A program made the translations under genes and the position numbers. Positions 1-10,870 of a stretch of 64,000 nt of DNA are shown in pieces. This DNA is from Leucosporidium creatinivorum. Lineage: Eukaryota; Basidiomycota; Microbotryomycetes; Leucosporidiales; Leucosporidiaceae. A model generated the notes under the pieces. The model saw only the letters and a list, made by a program, of their open reading frames with translations. It made no database searches and was not told the origin of the DNA. Position 1 is the first letter of the stretch, and every line of letters starts with the position of its first letter. The stretch covers positions 310,001 to 374,000 of the forward strand of contig BCKL01000025.1 of the NCBI GenBank assembly GCA_001600635.1. Direction: 5' to 3'.

Positions 1-67
1 CAGAAACGGCTCCGAGGTAGGAGAGCAAGAGCAGCAGAGCGCTGCTGTTGAACAGCTGAGCCTTCAT
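1..67 (-). CDS. Secreted protein, N-terminal signal peptide only (partial)
   Basis: The minus strand starts with ATG at 67 and runs open to the window edge. It encodes MKAQLFNSS followed by a run of leucines and alanines, a typical cleavable ER signal peptide. Only about 22 residues are visible, so the product cannot be named. The gene reads leftward out of the window; the bases just right of it would be its promoter. Confidence 0.55.
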   Translation of the reverse strand, partial: MKAQLFNSSALLLLLSYLGAVS

Positions 68-969
68 GACTAGCTGCAGGTTTGAACGAGCGACGAGAGG
101 TGAAAGCGAGCGAGACGAGGTGATGGTTGGAAGTCGACCTTGGGTCAAGCGCGTCGCAAGGCGAGCCGGGTTCAAATTGATTTGGTGCAGCAATGTGATA
201 GGGCCAATCTGGCAGGATGCAGTACAGAGCAGAAAGTGGCAACTCGACCTGTAGACCTGCAAGCACCATCGCCGAGGTCCAGCGAGGAGAGGCTCGGCGC
301 CGAGCAGGCGTTGGAGGTGATGGAGTGAAGTACAGACTTGGTGGTGGAGACTCGCGTCGTCCTTAGCTCTCACATGCCGCTGGATCTGAAAAGTCACTCA
401 TCTACAGACATCGCCTCCTATCCGACCTCTCGCGCTGCCCAAGTCCAACTTGGCGAGCGGCTCTTCTTCCCCTTTTGACCACTCTTGCGCATCAAAAATG
501 TACCACCACGTTTCTCGACTGTACCACACCTCCCCCCTCGACCACCTCATCACCCTCCCGCCGCTCTCAGCCCTCCTCAACGTCTGGGAGGGGAGAAAAT
601 TGCGGCGGAGCCAGCGAGGGCTCAGGAAGCTGCAGACGAGCGCGAGGGAGCAGCAGACGGAAGAGGATATGCTAAAGTGCATGGGGAGGGAATGATTCTG
701 CAGGAAATCAGCCCTGGGAGGCGTAGGGAGGGCCAGGCGGGATGGACGGACCAGCAGCGGGAGGGGGAACTGCTGCCAGTTCGCTACAACGAGCGGGCGG
801 GATGTACTGCACATCTCTGGGGAACCTATGCCCGCTTGTGTGGACTGGAGGGCTGGCAACTGGTCGAAGGGTGCATACGCGCACTTCGGGGGGACCGCCG
901 CCCGTTCGCCGGAGCTGCAGCTCATCAAGGTCGCTGAGCAGGGAGCTGACCATCTATATAATACTACAG
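68..969. promoter_or_regulatory. Divergent intergenic/leader region before eL28
   Basis: About 900 bases lie between the leftward secreted-protein gene and the first recognisable eL28 exon. The right part must hold the eL28 promoter, leader and very short first coding exon. The GCTGAC near 938 and the acceptor CTACAG at 964-969 mark the end of its first intron. Long open frames here on both strands show no family resemblance. Confidence 0.4.
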
Positions 970-1723
970 GGCTTCCGGAAACATTGCCTCGCCCGACCTC
1001 CTCTGGCTTTTGACCAAGAAGGGTACCTCCTTCACGCACAAGCGTATCGGAGCCCCCGTCTTCTCGGCTGAGAAGGGAAACCTCCGCGTGAGTGTACACC
1101 TTCACCCACTCCCTATCGACCAATCAAGCTCGCCCATCCGCCTCTTCCGAGCTTCGACACGCCCTCACCCGCCCCCGCCGAACCTCGGCTGACCCCCTCC
1201 CTCCTCCAGAACCTCCACTCTCACAAGAACTCGGGTCTTTCCAACACCCGCACTCTTCACATCCAGGCTCAGGCTTCCGGAAACGGAGTTACCCTCATCG
1301 AGCGCGACCCCAGCGCTTCCATCTACCAGAACGCTTCGGCCCTCAAGTCGACCAACGTCAAGGGCAAGGGTGGCCGCAAGGTTGCCGGTGCCGTTGCCCG
1401 CCAGTCCGGATCCCCCGCTGGACGTCTCGACCTCCTCCACGTACGTTTTCCGCCGAGCTGGACCTTCGAGTCGATGAAGCGGCTGTCGAAGCCGAGCCGA
1501 GCAGCGAACGCCGAGCTGACCTTCTCGCTTTCGCATGTCCTCTCATCACCTCGTTCAACTTTTTCCTCTCTTCTACGCTACTCCATCTCTCTCCAACCCC
1601 CTCCAACAACCGCTCACCACCCAACAGGCCGCCCGTGCCCGCGCTTCCGCCATCCTCGCCTCCCAGTCGGCTCGCAAGGAGCAGCGCCAGCGCGCCGCCC
1701 GCGGCAACAAGGTCGAGGCCTAA
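970..1723 (+). CDS. RPL28: 60S ribosomal protein eL28
   Basis: Structural protein of the large cytosolic ribosomal subunit. Visible exons are 970-1087, 1210-1440 and 1628-1723 (TAA), joined in phase. The peptide carries the eL28 hallmarks: DLLWLLTKK near the start, then FSAEKGNLRNLHSHKNSGL spanning the first intron, and a C-terminal RARASAILASQ rich in Arg/Lys. Exon 970-1087 begins with a split codon (xx|G then GCT TCC), so the initiator lies in a tiny upstream exon. An ATG split over the intron would give MASGN; one possible site is the ATGT near 801, but this is not settled. Introns are short with GCTGAC-type branch sites. This first-exon layout is common for fungal ribosomal protein genes. 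Confidence 0.9.
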
Positions 1724-1811
1724 ACGCAGTCTTGTTGTGTAGTACTCGGTCGGTCGTTCGAGGTGGGGTTAATGCAACGCATTGAGTGTGTTCCCCGGAG
1801 ATCTTGGGGAG

Positions 1812-2110
1812 GCGACTGGCGAAGGCGGTTCCACTCGAGGACATGGCGGCTTCGATACAGACGAGCAGTCCACGGCTGTGGCTTCTGGCCGTCTCGGCGT
1901 GTCGGATGGGAATGGTCTGCAGCAGAAAGGGTCAGTGAGAAGGTCGCGAAGGCATGCTCGGCGCGAACGAGGCCGGGCTGGCGGAGCAGCGTTCCCAGCA
2001 GTCGGAAATCACGTACAGCAGTGTTGGCTCCGTTTTCTCCCAACTCCTGTGATGACATGACCGATGATGAATTGGACTGTAGAAGAATGAAGGTCGTCAG
2101 GTCGGCGCTC
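1812..2110 (-). pseudogene. Degenerate duplicate of part of the sugar-transporter gene
   Basis: This stretch closely matches 7878-8170 in the same orientation, which is exon 9, its intron and exon 8 of the MFS transporter at 6553-9260. Shared blocks include GGCGGCTTCGATACAGACGA at about 1846 and 7910, GGTCTGCAGCAGAAAG at about 1915 and 7980, and GTTGGCTCCG near 2023 and 8091. The copy includes the intron, so it arose from DNA and not from mRNA. It has substitutions and small indels and no continuous frame, and lies between eL28 and the chitin deacetylase. It is a non-functional fragment. Confidence 0.85.
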
Positions 2111-2534
2111 GAAAGCATCTCCTAAGGAGAGACTGACGGGCAGCGTAGCCAGAGATAGCAGTCGCCTGGAACAAGACGCCTATCAGCATTCTGTAGCTCG
2201 CTCCACGTAACATCTTTGACGCGGGAGCCTGTGGAGATACAGGACGTGAGGAAAGCCAGTCAGGCGACGTTAGCTCGGCGGTGCAGGAGTTCGGCGAAGC
2301 CGAGTTGCCAGTTTGACTTTCAATGCGGACCCATAAAGCTACAGAATCGATATCGGAGATTGCTTAAGCTGATCTCATCTATCTTGTACGACACACAGAC
2401 ACTGTATTGTGTCGGTTGAATTTAGCAGCTGTTCCCCTCTTAGGCCTCGCGCTTGAGCCTCGCTCGCTTGTGCCCTCCTGCTTTTCTCGCCTCTTGCTCG
2501 TTTCGACTCTTCGCTCGTTTCTCGCGTTGTAAGG
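2111..2534 (+). promoter_or_regulatory. Promoter/leader of the chitin deacetylase gene
   Basis: No gene is visible. The last 100 bases before the ATG at 2535 are pyrimidine-rich (CTCGCTTG, CCTCCTGC, TTTTCTCGCC), as is common for leaders in this window. No defined transcription-factor site could be assigned. Confidence 0.35.
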
Positions 2535-5162
2535 ATGGCGCCTACATTGCGCGGAACTGTGCTCGCCTCCCTTCTCTTGCTCTCTGCACCTCTCGCCCTC
2601 GCCCACCCCAAGCCTGTCTTCGCTGACAGCTGCAAGCCGATCGTGCGCCGCCAAACGGTCTCGACAGGCGAAGGAGGAGCACCCACTGGACCGACCAGCA
2701 GTACCGAGTGAGTGTGATGTGCTACAGCGCAGCGAGGTGACCCACTACAGCGGCTCGACCAATCGCTCAACTGGAGCTGTCACGCGGGTCCCGCAACGCT
2801 GGCGCAGAGGGCTGACCTCGCTCGCTTCGGTGCTCGGTAACAGATCTGCAGGCTACTCATGTGATGCTTCGACTTGCGTGCTCCCCAACTGCCTGGTAAG
2901 TCCCGCCTGTTGAGCTCGAGCGCCGGCGCTCGAGACCCGCGTTCGCGTCCCGTAAGGGCTCTAGCTCGCTCTTATTGACCTACAAGACCCGCATTTGCGT
3001 ACCGTAAGGGCTTTGGCTCACTTTTGACTCATCTACAGTGCGCCTCCACCTCGCCGCCTGGTGGACTGGACCCCAAAGATACACCTCAATTCGTCACTTT
3101 CACGTCCGACGATGCGATGCAGTCCTACAGTGAGCTGGCTCAATGGTTCTAGGGATAACTGGAGCTGATCCGAGTCTTTACTGCAGCTCTCGAGGTGCTC
3201 AACTACTTCTTCGCCGACCGAAAGAACCCCAACGGATGCCCCGTCAAGACGACCTTCTTCAACTCGTTGACCTACAACAACTACAGCATGGTGCGTTGAA
3301 CCGGTGTTGTCTGCAGGAGAGCAGCGCTGACCTCCTAACACCTGCAGGTCACCGATTTGTGCGGCGCTTCTCGTCGCCCTCCCTTTCGCCGAGCGCTCAA
3401 CTGACCTCTGCTCCACAGCTACGTCGCAGGCAACGAGGTCGCCGATCACACCATGACTCACGTCGGCTCTCCCAACGCTGTAAGCTCTCCTTCGCCGACA
3501 CCGCCTCTCCCTTCGCGCCCAGGCGTCTCCCTTCGCTCTCGCCGACGACGACTGACCTCCCTGCTCTCCAGTCCGAGATCAACGGAAACCTGGCTGCCCT
3601 CAACGCCTTCTCTGGGATCCCTCTGTCCGACTTGTCGGGCTTCCGCGCCCCCATGCTCAACTTCACCGCCGACACCCTCACGACGCTGCACAACAGCAAG
3701 TTCCTCTACGACTCTTCGGCGACGTCGGCTACTCCTGCCGATGCACCTGGCACAGACGCTTTCTGGCCCTACACGCTCGACAATGGTGAGCTTTGAGTTG
3801 CTCCGGGAAGCTTGGCGCGCTAGAGCTGACTCCGCCTCTCGCTCAACAGGCCTCTCCAACAACTGCCTCGACGTCGACAACGTCTGCCAGGGCAAGCTCA
3901 AGCTTCCTGGATTGTGGGAAATTCCGATGTACAGTGTATTCGCCGGAGACAACGCTGCCAACATCCATCTGATGGACCCCTGGCTCGACTCGGCCAACGT
4001 CTCGGATGTCGTCGAGTGGATGAAGTCGAGCTTCTTGACCCATTGTGAGTTGGTCTCTTGATACGTTGCACATGCTGTTTCTCTACGTCGCCGGTGGACT
4101 CTCCTACGAGGTCCTCTCGTTGTCGCCCGAAATTCTCCTCGTCGCCGAGCATCTCAACTGACACTCGGCTTACTTCGCAGACAACGGCAACCGTCAGCCT
4201 TTCGGGATCTACTCGCACCCCATTCATCTCGCTGTTGGATACCCCGGAGTCACTGGTGAGCTGGGTTTAGCTGCATCGGACCACGAGGACTGCCGAAGCT
4301 GACGTTCCCGCTCGCAGACCCCATCGCCATGCGCGAGGCGGTCAAGGGCTTCCTCGACTGGCTTCAGACCCACGATAACGTCTGGTTTGTCACCAACCAG
4401 ATGGTGAGTCGCTCTCCCCTCACTTCCCGGCGATTGGCGCGCTGACTCGCTCGTTTGACTCGCAGATGCTCGACTGGATTCGCAACCCCGTCGCCATCGG
4501 CAACATCGCATCCTCCTCGGCTCTGACCTGTCAAGTGCCCGACGTGCCCGCCAGCACCAAGATCTGTAACGGAATCGAGGTCAACGAGCTTGGCCTTCTC
4601 AACCAGTGCCCCTTCGCCAGTTTCCCCTGGTGCGCTCTCTTCCCCCCTTCGCGCTCGTGTAGAAGGTCGCTGATCCAGGTTGTACCATAGGACTACCTGC
4701 TACGGATGCCCGACTGTCCCTCCTACGCCCGACAACCCCGTCCCGCCTCAAGACACTTCCATCGGCGGAGTTCGCCACCGTCTCCCTACCAACTGCAGCA
4801 CTCCTGTACGCTCAGCTGGTCGATTGCAATGCTCTTCCTGCAACTTCGGATGCTAACCACTCTTCTCCTTCCCTCTCCTTCTCCCTGCGCCCGTCTCTGC
4901 TACCCCCGCTCGGCCTCAACAGTTCTTCGACCCCATCGCCAACACCTGCCTCTGCACCTCCGACAGCTGCGCCTTCACCGACACAACCCGTCCCATCGGC
5001 AACTACTCCTCGGGCACCGGCGCAGGCGGCTCGAGCGGTGCGGCTCCTTCGCCGACCTCGATTCCTCGTCAAGCGAGTGCGGCGGACAAGAAGCTCGCCA
5101 TCCAGGTGGGAGTGAGCGTGGCGCTTGGAGTGGCAGCGGTCGCGATTGCTAGGTGGGCGTAG
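2535..5162 (+). CDS. Chitin deacetylase-like polysaccharide deacetylase (CE4), membrane- or GPI-anchored
   Basis: Removes acetyl groups from chitin, probably at the plasma membrane/cell wall. Thirteen exons give about 526 residues: 2535-2707, 2844-2895, 3039-3129, 3187-3290, 3348-3358, 3419-3479, 3572-3785, 3850-4044, 4181-4255, 4318-4403, 4466-4629, 4691-4805 and 4923-5162. The start has a clear signal peptide (LRGTVLASLLLLSAPLALA). A Cys-rich CDASTCVLPNC segment follows, then DPKDTPQFVTFTSDDAM (CE4 motif 1, with TSDD where TFDD is usual) and VADHTMTHVG (motif 2, HxxxH). The C-terminus is Ser/Gly-rich and ends in a weakly hydrophobic tail. The DPKDTPQ...DDA form resembles the animal-type chitin deacetylase group more than bacterial NodB. 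The 11-nt exon 5 is needed to keep frame. Confidence 0.88.
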
Positions 5163-5698
5163 ATGTAGAGGACGATGGACAGATGGACAATGTTGAGACG
5201 GTCTCGTTGGAGCGCGCTTTCCCCTTCCCTTCTTTTTACGGTTTGATCATGTCGAGTACACCATTAGCAAATACATAGCAGTAGACACTTTTCCTCCCTC
5301 TAGCTCTTCCCTCACCCTTGCATGTTAACGAACGACAGTCTTTCACTTACAACGAGTCGGCGAGGCCAGGGTTCGGGGCTAGGTTCGGCGAAGCTGGCTG
5401 GAGAAGACCAGGACAAAGGTCGGATCAACGGGCTAGGTAGCACCGTAGGACCTTGACCCGTGTCGCAAGCGCATCCTCCTCCATCTGAGACGAGCGTCGG
5501 CACCTCTTCACTCCCTTTCACCTCCCGCTCGGTCCTCTCCTTCGCTTCGTGCTCGCTTCATCGTTTTCCTCGCCTCCGTCGCTTCTTGCCTTCGACCTCT
5601 GTTCTTCTCATACATCTTCTGCTTGCCATACCCTTTCTCCTCGCCCACCGTTTTCGCCCTCGTTCCCTCGCGCTCCCAGGTCTCCTTCCTCACCCCCG
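5163..5698. other. Intergenic region with 3' end of deacetylase and leader of next gene
   Basis: The left part would hold the deacetylase 3' UTR. From about 5480 to 5698 the strand is strongly pyrimidine-rich, as expected for the leader of the gene starting at 5699. No other gene or repeat was recognised. Confidence 0.35.
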
Positions 5699-6223
5699 AT
5701 GTTTCGCGCCTCAGCTATTCGGCTCGCCGTCAAGAAGAGCACACCCGTGCGTCGAGGTATATCTCAAATCTCTTGACTCTCCCCCTGACCGACATTCGAC
5801 TCTCATACAGGCTCGCAAAGCCGTTGCAAAGGCATCGCCGAGTGAGCTTCCTTCTTTTGCTGTTCGAAGTCCCAGCTTACGCCTAGCCGAACAGAGATCG
5901 AGACCTTGGAAGTCTACATCGCTCCGACTCAGATGTACAGGATCGATGGTGAGCTCCCCACCTCACCAAGAAGGCCGAGGTTCGGCGCCGACCGAGATTC
6001 CTGGTCCACAGCAACGACCGACGCCGAGCACATGCTGGGCGCTGTTTGGCAGCACTGGTACAGTGAGTTGATCTTTCCGGCTTATGTGAGGTGATATGTA
6101 GCACTCGCTGAGCTCTCGCTTCCAGGCCACAGGGCGGTCGACAAGGAGATCGGCGAGGCGGTCAAGACGCTGCTCATGTACAAGGCCACGGGCGGGGTGG
6201 GAGGTGCTCGCAGGGTCAAGTAG
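5699..6223 (+). CDS. Small mitochondrial-type protein, function not recognised
   Basis: Five exons (5699-5746, 5811-5841, 5895-5948, 6012-6062, 6126-6223) join in phase to a 93-residue protein. It starts MFRASAIRLAVKKSTPARK, an Arg/Lys-rich amphipathic stretch without acids, typical of a mitochondrial presequence. The body (ETLEVYIAPTQMYRID, then EHMLGAVWQHWYSHRAVD and GEAVKTLLMYKATGG) looks helical and conserved in style, and the end is basic (GGARRVK). I cannot assign it to a respiratory or ribosomal subunit by eye. It faces the transporter gene tail to tail. Confidence 0.65.
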
Positions 6224-6552
6224 AGCAGTACAGAGTGTGTAGTGCTATTCTGGAGCCGCTCGTTGCGCAGTCATCGCCATTCTCACAGAGCGAATCGTGA
6301 GCTCGGCTCCAAGCTCGTTCGCCTCAGCTTCGCCATTCTCGCGAGGGGGAAGTCGTAAAGAGCGCTTTGTTTCTAGACACAAGCTGGCTGACGGACAGCT
6401 CAAAAGTATATACCGAGAGGGAGGATCTAAAGGTGGGAGGGTCTCGAGATCTAGTTGCGGGAGAGGGCAGAGGAGGGGTAACGGTGCAGAGGGTGGGGTG
6501 AATATCTATGAACACAAGAGAGACTATCTAACACGATGCCAGCACCCGAAGA

Positions 6553-9260
6553 TTAGGCGTTGACGTTGTGGGGCACCTGGCCGAGGCCAAGACGAGTCCA
6601 CTCGGCCTCAATCTCGTGAGCGGTTAGCGAGGGCATCTCGTTGGCGACGGTAACGTAGTGCTTCTTCTCGATGTAGCCGATAGCAAAGATGACGTCGATC
6701 TCCTCGAGAGTACGACCAGCGGTCTCGGGGTCTGCGGAGAGTCGCATGTCAGCTTCGGCGCCGAGCAGGGACGGCAGCAGCATGGACGTACAGAAGACCC
6801 AGATGATGGGGATGAAGCATATATTAAGAGCTCCGAAGAGGGCGAAGGTTCCGTATCCGATGCTGGTGAGAAGAGGAGGGGTGGCCATGACGATCGCGAA
6901 CTGGAAGGAGGAGGGAGAGTCAGCTCAGCGTTTTGCTGTGACGGGAAAGGGCGACTCACGTTGAAGAGCCAGTTGTTGATGGTCGAGATGGCGTTGGCAT
7001 TGGTACGGGTAGCGAGAGGGTTGATCTCGGCGGGGTAGAGCCTGAGCGATGACGGAAAGTCAGCTCACCATCGACGCCGAAGCGATCGCCGAGCCGAAAA
7101 CTCACCAAGGAAGCTGGAGCCAGGTGAAGCCGAAGAAGATGAGGTACAAGAAAAGACCGACGACGGCTCCCTTGAGAGCCGACTGGGTTCCCACGCGAGT
7201 GCAAGCCATGATCAAGAACATCGATACGGCCTGACCGAGTGATCCGATGAGGAAGAGCTTGCGACGTCCGAGACGCTCGATGGTGATGAAGGAGATGAAA
7301 GCCGAAAGGGCGTAAACGGTGACGTTGACTCCACCGAGCTGCAAAGAGGATGGTCAGCAGCGAGCCGCTCGGTGGAGCTGAGAAAAGAGCGTACGATAAG
7401 GGAGAGGTTACGGTCGAGCTTGAGCTGCTCCTGGAAGATGACGGGCGCGAAGTAGATGACTGCGTTGCAGCCACCAATCTGCTGCATGATCTGCGAGCTG
7501 GCTCCGATGAGCATACGCCTGAGGTGCTGGGTTGGGCCTCCGGTCAAGACGTCCTTTTTGCGGCGAGCCTGCGATCCCTCCAGAGAGTCGAGGATGACAC
7601 GAGTCTGCTCGACGACGACGTCCGAGTGGAAGGGAGCGGGCTCGAGAGCGGCGACGACACGCTGGGCCTCGGCAAAGTCGCCGTGCGAAACGAGCCAACG
7701 CGGCGACTCGGGGAGCCAGTGCAGCATGACGAGGAGACCGACGGCGAAAATGCACTGGAGGGCGATGGGGACACGCCACGAAGTCGAAGTAGGGATGAAG
7801 GAGAATCCGTAGTCGACCCTGGGAGCGAAGATAAGGTCAGCACGAGCCGAGCCGGACCGTGAAGCGCTGAAGCTCACCAGTAGGCGATAGCGGTTCCGGA
7901 GGAGATCATGGCGGCTTCGATACAGACGAGCAGTCCACGGTTGTGACTCTTGGCCGTCTCAGCGTGCCAGGTAGGAATGGTCTGCAGCAGAAAGCGTCAG
8001 TGAGAAGGTCGCGAAAGCCTGCTCGGCGCCGGCGAGGGCGGGCTAGCGAAACAGGATTGCCAGCCGCTGAAAAGCACGTACAGCGGTGTTGGCTCCGTTT
8101 CCAACTCCAGTGATGACACGGCCGATGATGAACTGGACTGTAAGCAGGAAGAGGGATGAGGTCAGTCTGGGATTCGGCGCCAGGAGGCAGGGGAGCCGTA
8201 GTGGCGCTGCCTAGAAGAGGAGTGCTGCTTGACAGCAGACGGGCACTCACCAGCAGCGTGGTGACCAGAGAAGGCAGTAACTTGGATGAGAACGCCGACC
8301 ATCATCTGTGCGAGGAAGAGCGATCACATGAGCTTCGGCGGCGATTCGAAAAGAAGCGAGAGTACGTACAATGTATGAAGCGCCTTGCATCATACGGTGC
8401 CTTCCGAGCCTATCTCCGTACGCAAGAGCGAAGATAGCTCCAGCCAAGCTGCGAGATGCATGAGGTTAGCCGAGAAAGAGCAACTCGGCGCGAACGAAAG
8501 GCAAGCTTACCATCCGATCTCGTAAATGGCGACGTAGAAGGCCTGCATGGTCGAGGCATGGGCGGCGCCTGTGGTGTAGAATTATAGTGCGTTAGCGACG
8601 AGGATACAGACATGACATGGCAGGCGTGGAGTGGGGACGGCAAGGAAGGGGCCTCGGCTGAGCTCAATGACAGCCATTTCGTGATGTTACTCACCTTGGA
8701 TAGCTGGGTCACAATCAGGGAACGTTTCGAAGAATTGAGGTGCCGAAATCAAGCCACTCTGTAGGGTTCAGGATCGAAGTCAGCCTCTCCGCTCTCGCAC
8801 TCCGAAGGGGGCAACGGCGGGGCGCCAAACTCACCATAACACCTTGATCCTGATAGCGGAGAGTCATGGAGGGGTCAGTAGGGAAGGGATGGACATGCTG
8901 CTGTAGCATAACTCACGTAACCTACATGAGAAGAATTGTTAGCCAGCTACTCCGGCCTCTCGCCATGTCTCTCGACGGCCTGTCTGTCTGTAGGTCGACT
9001 TCTCGCCACGTCTCTCAAGACCTCTGTATGTAGGGATATTGGCCGAACTTACCGAAAAGGCCGAAACCGAACGACGATGCCACCGTAATGGCCCAGATGA
9101 GGGGGTGTCCGGTCAGCCCCATGAAGGTGGGAACACCAGCGTCGTTGAGCTTCGCGCCGGCAGGCAACTCAGCCTTCTGGATGGAGGCATCCTCCTTCTG
9201 GTGAAACTGGTCCTTTTCCAGCTTCTGTTCGTTGTTGAGTGTCGTCTGAGAGCCGGCCAT
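6553..9260 (-). CDS. MFS sugar transporter (hexose/polyol permease family)
   Basis: Twelve-helix sugar/proton symporter of the plasma membrane. From ATG at 9260 it has 14 exons: 9260-9053, 8921-8917, 8849-8835, 8758-8695, 8568-8511, 8448-8370, 8305-8251, 8137-8082, 7981-7878, 7818-7395, 7338-7106, 7041-6960, 6900-6792 and 6731-6553. These give about 556 residues. Diagnostic motifs are GYDQGVMSG in helix 1, GDRLGRHRM (loop 2-3), GRVITGVGNG, LPESPRWLVSHGDF (PESPR), QQIGGCNAVIYFAP (helix 7), ERLGRRKLF and FYPETAGRTLEEID (PETKGR-type). The N-terminal cytosolic tail has about 55 residues. Exon 2 has only 5 nt and exon 3 only 15 nt; both are needed to build GYDQGVM. Substrate cannot be read from sequence. 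A partial copy lies at 1812-2110. Confidence 0.93.
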
Positions 9261-9984
9261 CTTGAGCGAGAAGTGTGAAGTAGGAAGGCAAGCCGCGAAG
9301 ACAGCCTCGCAGGGACTGGATGTCGTCGGTCTGCCCAGCGTTTGCCGAGCCGGATGCCCACTAAATGAGGACCCCAAACGGCCCCAGAACCGCGCTAAGA
9401 AATCTCGGAGGAAGATGGGGAGGGGAGGGGGATGACGCTGCCTTGCCCGATCAGGCCGTTCTACAGCAAAGTATTTTTGTAGGTCGTCAGAGCGCGAGCC
9501 TTGGCGTGGGCGAATCCTGGTCGTCAGAGGGTGTTGTGCAGCAGAAATTTGGCCAATTTTCAGCGCCGAACGAACGCCGAGGAAAGGAGAAACGGCACTT
9601 TTCGGCGAAACTTGGTCGCGCCTGGCCTGTTCTGCAGGACAACAGCAACCGACGATCTGTACGCTAGCGACTTGGTGCACCAGAAGGGAGCTCCGCCACC
9701 TGAGGCTGCCTGGGGCAAACTTTCCCCATTGTGCCCTTCGCGAGCGCTTCTCACGCGCAATTTCGGTGACATTCCTGCCATCCGAAAGCCTCCGTCTTAG
9801 CCGCTCTGTTCTCACGTGAAGTGAGCCCTGCAGCCGAGCGTCTGTAGCACGGAATAAGCAACAAGCAAAGTGCCGAAAAGCAGACAGGCGACGCGACGAG
9901 GTCCCTGCCCTACGAATCCGAGAGGTCGTCGTTCCGCTCTCCGAAGCGAGGAGGAGCAGGGTTCGGCAGGGTTCGAGTTTCAGC
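9261..9984. promoter_or_regulatory. Divergent promoter region between sugar transporter and next gene
   Basis: A head-to-head interval of about 700 bases. It would contain the transporter promoter on the left. No open frame with family resemblance was found. No binding site could be assigned with confidence. Confidence 0.35.
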
Positions 9985-10442
9985 ATGCCAGCCGAGGCCA
10001 AGCAGTTTCGACGAGCCACCAACCTCCACCCTCTTGCCGGAGCCAAGTCTGCAGCGTAAGTACGACCAGTTCGGCGCACAGTCCCCTCGCCGAAGCCGAT
10101 TCGGAACATGGGAAGTTCAGCAGCTGGGTTCTCGCTGGACTCGCCTCCGTACACAGGTGTACAAGTAATATCGAAGTTGCGCAGACGACTTCAGTGCCTT
10201 CTGGTGACATCTCGGCGATGGAGGACCAGGCCGAACTTTCGGCGGAACCGAGTCGGGTTTCGGAACTTGGCGATATTGGCATGCTACAGAACTGTGGGCA
10301 TGGTGGGGAAATCGATGCAGGAGATGTGGGACTCCCCACCAGTCTCGGCGGCGGGGAAGGGAGCCCAGCGAGAGAGGCGACAAGCGACGATCCCGACTCC
10401 GAGTCGGAGCTCTCTGCGATAGCTGCTGCTGAGCCCTCCTGA
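9985..10442 (+). CDS. Small acidic hypothetical protein
   Basis: Two exons, 9985-10055 and 10157-10442, join in phase to a protein of about 118 residues. The GTAAGT donor is canonical and the acceptor is ACACAG. It starts MPAEAKQFRRATNLHPLAG, a basic and possibly helical segment. It continues as a Ser/Glu/Asp-rich tail with EDQAELSAEPSR and DDPDSESELSAIAAAEPS. The low-complexity acidic tail suggests disorder. No family recognised; the consistent splice phase is the main support. Confidence 0.5.
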
Positions 10443-10516
10443 GTACAGTATACCCGCTCAGTAGCCACCTATAGAGCTGCATAGCTTTGTATGTCTTGCC
10501 TCTCAATCCTTAGTTC

Positions 10517-10627
10517 TCACTGCTCCTCGGCTGGGCCACCTTCGAGTCTTCGCCGAGCATGAGCCTTGCTGGCAACCTGCGCTGCGATCCCCCGTACCTC
10601 CTCTTCCGCTCCTTCAAGCTTCTCCAT
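10517..10627 (-). CDS. Possible 36-residue ORF, Glu/Ala/Arg-rich
   Basis: ATG at 10627 opens a short frame starting MEKLEGAEEEVRG and ending GGPAEEQ before a stop at 10517. It may be a complete micro-protein or the last exon of a longer minus-strand gene; a CAG acceptor just upstream keeps the frame open. It would be divergent from DUS4 and convergent with the acidic protein. Function unknown and existence uncertain. Confidence 0.25.
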   Translation of the reverse strand: MEKLEGAEEEVRGIAAQVASKAHARRRLEGGPAEEQ

Positions 10628-10870
10628 TTTTAGATCTGAGGCGGTGAGGCTGTGACTGAGTGTACCTAGACCTGCAAAACGAGGGAGAGGCGAGCGGTCT
10701 TTCGGCGCTGAAAGCAACGCTTGTAAAGGGCTGCTCCGACACTGCGCTGCAGCGAGCCGACTGTTGGCGGCTTCCAGAGGCTCTAACTCATCAGCCTACA
10801 CCTGTACACAGCTTCGTCGACTATCCAAGAAGGGCCCCTCGACGAGAATCCAGCTTCGTCTCCGTCCTCG

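Noticed and set aside
165-185. GGGTTCAAATTG resembling a tRNA B-box
   Set aside because: The match to GGTTCRANNCC fails at the final CC and no A-box or acceptor stem could be built.
398-1123. 241-codon open frame on the minus strand
   Set aside because: It lies antisense to the eL28 leader and first exons, and shows no domain or splice logic; a by-product of high G+C.
6297-6563. 88-codon frame with Arg/Gly-rich text between convergent genes
   Set aside because: It overlaps the 3' flanks of the mitochondrial-type gene and the transporter; no motif and unlikely composition.
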